62,650 nucleotides of DNA, from positions 1 to 62,650 of the forward strand of contig UQXI01000013.1 in the NCBI GenBank assembly GCA_900544975.1, written 5' to 3'. The notes under the pieces were generated by a model. That model worked only from the letters and a program-made list of their open reading frames with translations, was not told the DNA's origin and searched no databases. The translations under genes were made by a program, and so were the position numbers. Source of the DNA: an uncultured Eubacteriales bacterium. GTDB taxonomy: Bacteria > Bacillota > Clostridia > Oscillospirales > Oscillospiraceae. Shown here one piece after another: positions 59,871-62,650 of the stretch (the stretch's first letter is position 1; each line of letters starts with the position of its first letter).

Positions 59871-61388
59871 ATGAACCTGAAAACCGACCAAATTACCAAG
59901 GTCATTCAAGATCAAATTAAAAGCTATGGCGTCAAAACCAAGCAGGACGAGATCGGCTATGTGATCCAGGTGGGCGACGGCATTGCCAAGGTCCATGGTC
60001 TGGACCGCTGCCGGGCCAATGAGCTGCTCCGTTTTGACGGGGGCGCTGTGGGCATGGCCCTGAACCTGGAGGAGGACTGCGTCAGCGTGGTCATGCTGGG
60101 TTCCGACGTCGGCGTGGAAGAGGGCAGTCTGGTGCGGCGCACCGGAGAGGTGCTCTCGGTCCCTGTGGGTGAGAAGCTGATTGGCCGGGTGGTGGATGCG
60201 CTGGGCAGTCCCATTGATGGCAAGGGCCCCATCGACTGCCGTGAGACCCGCCCCATTGAGCACCAGGCGCCGGGCATTATCAAGAGAAAATCTGTGACGG
60301 TCCCCCTCCAGACGGGCATTAAGGCCATTGACTCCATGATTCCCATTGGCAGAGGACAGCGGGAGCTCATCATTGGCGACCGCCAGACGGGTAAAACCAC
60401 CATCGCCACAGATACCATTCTGAACCAGAAGGGGAAGAATGTCATCTGCATTTATGTGGCCATTGGCCAGAAGCGGTCAACGGTGGCCCAGATCGTCCAT
60501 GATTTCGAGATGAACGGCGCCATGGAATACACCATTGTGGTCTCCGCCACAGCCTCGGAGCAGGCGCCGATGCAATACATCGCCCCCTATTCCGGCTGCA
60601 CCATGGGCGAGTACTTTATGGACGGGGGCAAAGATGTGCTCATCGTCTATGACGACCTGAGCAAACATGCTGTGGCCTATCGGGCCATTTCTCTGCTGAT
60701 TCGCCGCCCGCCCGGACGGGAGGCTTACCCCGGCGATGTATTTTACCTCCACTCCCGGCTGTTGGAGCGCGCCGCCCGCATGGCTCCGGAGTATGGCGGC
60801 GGCAGTCTCACGGCCCTGCCCATCATTGAGACCCAGGCCGGCGATGTCTCTGCGTATATCCCCACCAACGTGATCTCCATCACCGACGGCCAGATTTTCC
60901 TGGAGACGGAGCTGTTTAACGCCGGTGTGATGCCGGCGGTGAACCCCGGCATTTCGGTGTCCCGGGTAGGCGGCTCGGCCCAGATCAAGGCCATGAAGCA
61001 GGTGGCTGGCTCGTTGAAGCTTCTGTACTCCCAGTATCGGGAACTCCAGAGCTTTGCCCAGTTTGGCTCCGACCTGGATGCCGACACCAAGTCTCGTCTG
61101 GCCCAGGGCCAGCGGATTGTGGAGGTCCTGAAGCAGAAAAACGGTGCGCCTGTGGAGGTGGCCCATCAGGTGGCGATTCTCTACGCGGTCACCAAAGGTT
61201 ACCTGGAGCAGGTTGAGGTGGAGCAGGTCTCTGCTTATGAGGAGGAGCTCCACCGGCTGCTGGATACCCGGCGCCCGGAGATCCTGAAGTCCATTCGGGA
61301 CACCAAAATGCTGACCCCGGAGAATGAGGCGGCCCTGAAAGAATTCCTCACAGAATTCACCGCCGAGTTCCAATCTTCCCACAGTTAG
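59871..61388 (+). CDS. atpA: F-type ATP synthase subunit alpha
   Basis: Non-catalytic F1 subunit of 505 residues. Walker A GDRQTGKT (169-176), the signature PAVNPGISVSRVGGSAQ, and the N-terminal barrel GYVIQVGDGIAKVHGL are intact. The ATG at 59871 follows TAGGTGAACAC. Read with the other ATP synthase genes in the usual order. Confidence 0.97.
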   Translation: MNLKTDQITKVIQDQIKSYGVKTKQDEIGYVIQVGDGIAKVHGLDRCRANELLRFDGGAVGMALNLEEDCVSVVMLGSDVGVEEGSLVRRTGEVLSVPVGEKLIGRVVDALGSPIDGKGPIDCRETRPIEHQAPGIIKRKSVTVPLQTGIKAIDSMIPIGRGQRELIIGDRQTGKTTIATDTILNQKGKNVICIYVAIGQKRSTVAQIVHDFEMNGAMEYTIVVSATASEQAPMQYIAPYSGCTMGEYFMDGGKDVLIVYDDLSKHAVAYRAISLLIRRPPGREAYPGDVFYLHSRLLERAARMAPEYGGGSLTALPIIETQAGDVSAYIPTNVISITDGQIFLETELFNAGVMPAVNPGISVSRVGGSAQIKAMKQVAGSLKLLYSQYRELQSFAQFGSDLDADTKSRLAQGQRIVEVLKQKNGAPVEVAHQVAILYAVTKGYLEQVEVEQVSAYEEELHRLLDTRRPEILKSIRDTKMLTPENEAALKEFLTEFTAEFQSSHS

Positions 61389-61399
61389 GAGGCTGACCC

Positions 61400-62248
61400 A
61401 TGGCGGGCGTTTCCACCAAAGACATCAAACAGCGTATCCGGAGTATGGAGAGCACTCGGCAAATCACCCGGGCTATGGAGATGGTTGCTGCCTCCAAGCT
61501 TCGCCGCGCCCAGGACCGGATCCGGGACAGCCGCCCTTATTTCGAGATCCTCTATGGCACCATTGCCCACATCGCCTGCACCCGGCCGGATTTTTCCTCC
61601 CCCTATCTCACCCGGCGGGAGGGAAAGCGGGTCTGTTGTATTGTGATTGCCGGCGATCGGGGCCTGGCGGGCGGCTATAACAACAACGTCTTTAAACTGG
61701 TGCAGCAGGAGATGGAGGGAAAGGAACTGTCTGTTTTGCCCATGGGCAAGCGGGCGGTGGAGCATTTCCGCAGCCGGGGCGTGCCCATTTTTACGGAGGC
61801 TTACGGTGAAGCGGCCGATGTCTCCATCGGCGATTGCTTTTCCCTGTCCAAGCAGCTGGCGAAAGCCTATCTGGCCGGGGAGCTGGATGAAATCTGCGTG
61901 GCATTTACCAACTTTGTCTCTGTGTTGACCCAGACTCCGGCGGTGCTGCCGTTGCTGCCCCTGTCTCTTACGGCCTCTTCCCGGCCCCAGCCGGAGGCGG
62001 CTGCGCTGTACGAGCCAGACCCCCAGACGGTGTTTGACGCCATCATCCCGGAGTATTTGGGCGGCGTGGTCTATGGCGCGCTGTGTGAGTCTGTGGCCAG
62101 TGAGCTGGCTGCCCGGCGGACTGCTATGGATGCCGCCACCAAGAACGCCGATGAGATGATCGGGAACCTGAATCTGCAATTCAACCGCGCCCGCCAGGGC
62201 GCCATTACCCAGGAGATCACCGAGATCGTGGCAGGTGCAGAAGCCTGA
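61400..62248 (+). CDS. atpG: F-type ATP synthase subunit gamma
   Basis: Rotor shaft subunit of 282 residues. The N-terminal helix STKDIKQRIRSMESTRQITRAMEMVAASKLRRA and the C-terminal helix ALCESVASELAARRTAMDAATKNADEMI are diagnostic. It lies 11 bases after atpA, with GGAGGC in between. Confidence 0.96.
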   Translation: MAGVSTKDIKQRIRSMESTRQITRAMEMVAASKLRRAQDRIRDSRPYFEILYGTIAHIACTRPDFSSPYLTRREGKRVCCIVIAGDRGLAGGYNNNVFKLVQQEMEGKELSVLPMGKRAVEHFRSRGVPIFTEAYGEAADVSIGDCFSLSKQLAKAYLAGELDEICVAFTNFVSVLTQTPAVLPLLPLSLTASSRPQPEAAALYEPDPQTVFDAIIPEYLGGVVYGALCESVASELAARRTAMDAATKNADEMIGNLNLQFNRARQGAITQEITEIVAGAEA

Positions 62249-62276
62249 CCGGTCCGGACGCAAGGAGTTGACCCCT

Positions 62277-62650
62277 ATGGCCAAAAATATCGGTACTGTG
62301 ATTCAAGTGATCGGCCCCGTGCTGGATATCCGTTTTCCTGAGGGATGCCTGCCGGAGCTGCTGAACGCCATTGAAGTGCCCAATGGCGAGGCCACCATTG
62401 TGGCGGAAGTTGCCCAGCATCTGGGTGACAACGTGGTCCGGGCCGTCGCCATGAGCTCGACTGACGGCCTTCAGCGGGGTGTCCCCGCGACAGACACCGG
62501 CGCGCCTATTTCCGTCCCTGTGGGAGATCGGTGCTTGGGCCGGATGTTCAACCTGCTGGGCCAGCCCATCGATGAGCAGCCTGCTCCCAAGGTAGCTGAA
62601 CGCTGGCCCATTCATCGCCCGGCCCCCTCTTATGAGGCCCAGGCCAGCAC
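62277..62650 (+). CDS. atpD: F-type ATP synthase subunit beta, N-terminal part
   Basis: First 124 residues of the catalytic F1 subunit, cut by the window edge: MAKNIGTVIQVIGPVLDIRF beta-barrel start and VGDRCLGRMFNLLGQPIDE. The ATG at 62277 follows AAGGAG. The Walker A region lies beyond the window, and subunit epsilon is expected after it. Confidence 0.95.
   Translation, partial: MAKNIGTVIQVIGPVLDIRFPEGCLPELLNAIEVPNGEATIVAEVAQHLGDNVVRAVAMSSTDGLQRGVPATDTGAPISVPVGDRCLGRMFNLLGQPIDEQPAPKVAERWPIHRPAPSYEAQAS

Overview
The window is GC-rich, densely coded chromosomal DNA from a spore-forming Firmicute. It is most likely a gut-type clostridium of the Oscillospirales (Oscillospiraceae/Ruminococcaceae). 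The evidence is strong AGGAGG ribosome binding sites with frequent TTG/GTG starts, a SipL-type spore engulfment protein, a SAM-I riboswitch ahead of metK, a clostridial F-ATPase operon and many glycan-foraging genes. Genus-level placement is inference. No tRNA, rRNA, CRISPR array, phage or intact insertion sequence was seen.

Left part (1-23.6 kb), host-glycan and sugar metabolism. A very large secreted GH85 endo-beta-N-acetylglucosaminidase (minus strand, C-terminus off the left edge) lies next to a manA/ROK fructokinase operon. Divergent from that operon is a YesM/YesN two-component system, a solute-binding lipoprotein, a YesL-like membrane protein and phosphoglucomutase; no ABC permease accompanies the binding protein. 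After a repeat-rich spacer comes a LysR-controlled flavodoxin and CMD-cupin pair, a membrane protein, a miniature inverted-repeat element, a winged-helix regulator, an N-acetylhexosamine-kinase-like gene with nagB, and an ABC-2 exporter.

Middle part (23.6-45.8 kb), housekeeping and envelope. A RecD2, ComF and MreB-like operon leads into a fused GT4-CsaB protein. Beyond it are a Cys-rich conserved protein of unknown function (minus strand), a TagA/WecG-type glycosyltransferase that appears frameshifted, thymidylate kinase, a DJ-1 protein, MltG and a U32 peptidase. Then come an unusual rhomboid-fold protein with a zinc ribbon, riboswitch-controlled metK, a 52-residue protein and a small lipoprotein, and a LytTR response regulator, histidine kinase and two ABC half-transporters.

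Right part (45.8-62.65 kb). asnS, a DUF1934 protein and ddl run leftward. Rightward are a small acidic protein, a nitrilase-family amidohydrolase, endonuclease IV, a PspC mini-protein, an FHA-fused SEDS protein with its PBP, SipL and the F1Fo ATP synthase operon (two AtpI/AtpZ-like genes, then a, c, b, delta, alpha, gamma; beta cut by the right edge). The c subunit carries a two-carboxylate signature that suggests Na+ coupling.

The most interesting points are the N-glycan-processing neighbourhood, the permease-less binding-protein/two-component locus with a direct-repeat operator candidate, the frameshifted TagA gene close to a GT4-CsaB fusion, the FHA-SEDS fusion, the two-carboxylate c subunit, and several inverted-repeat elements.
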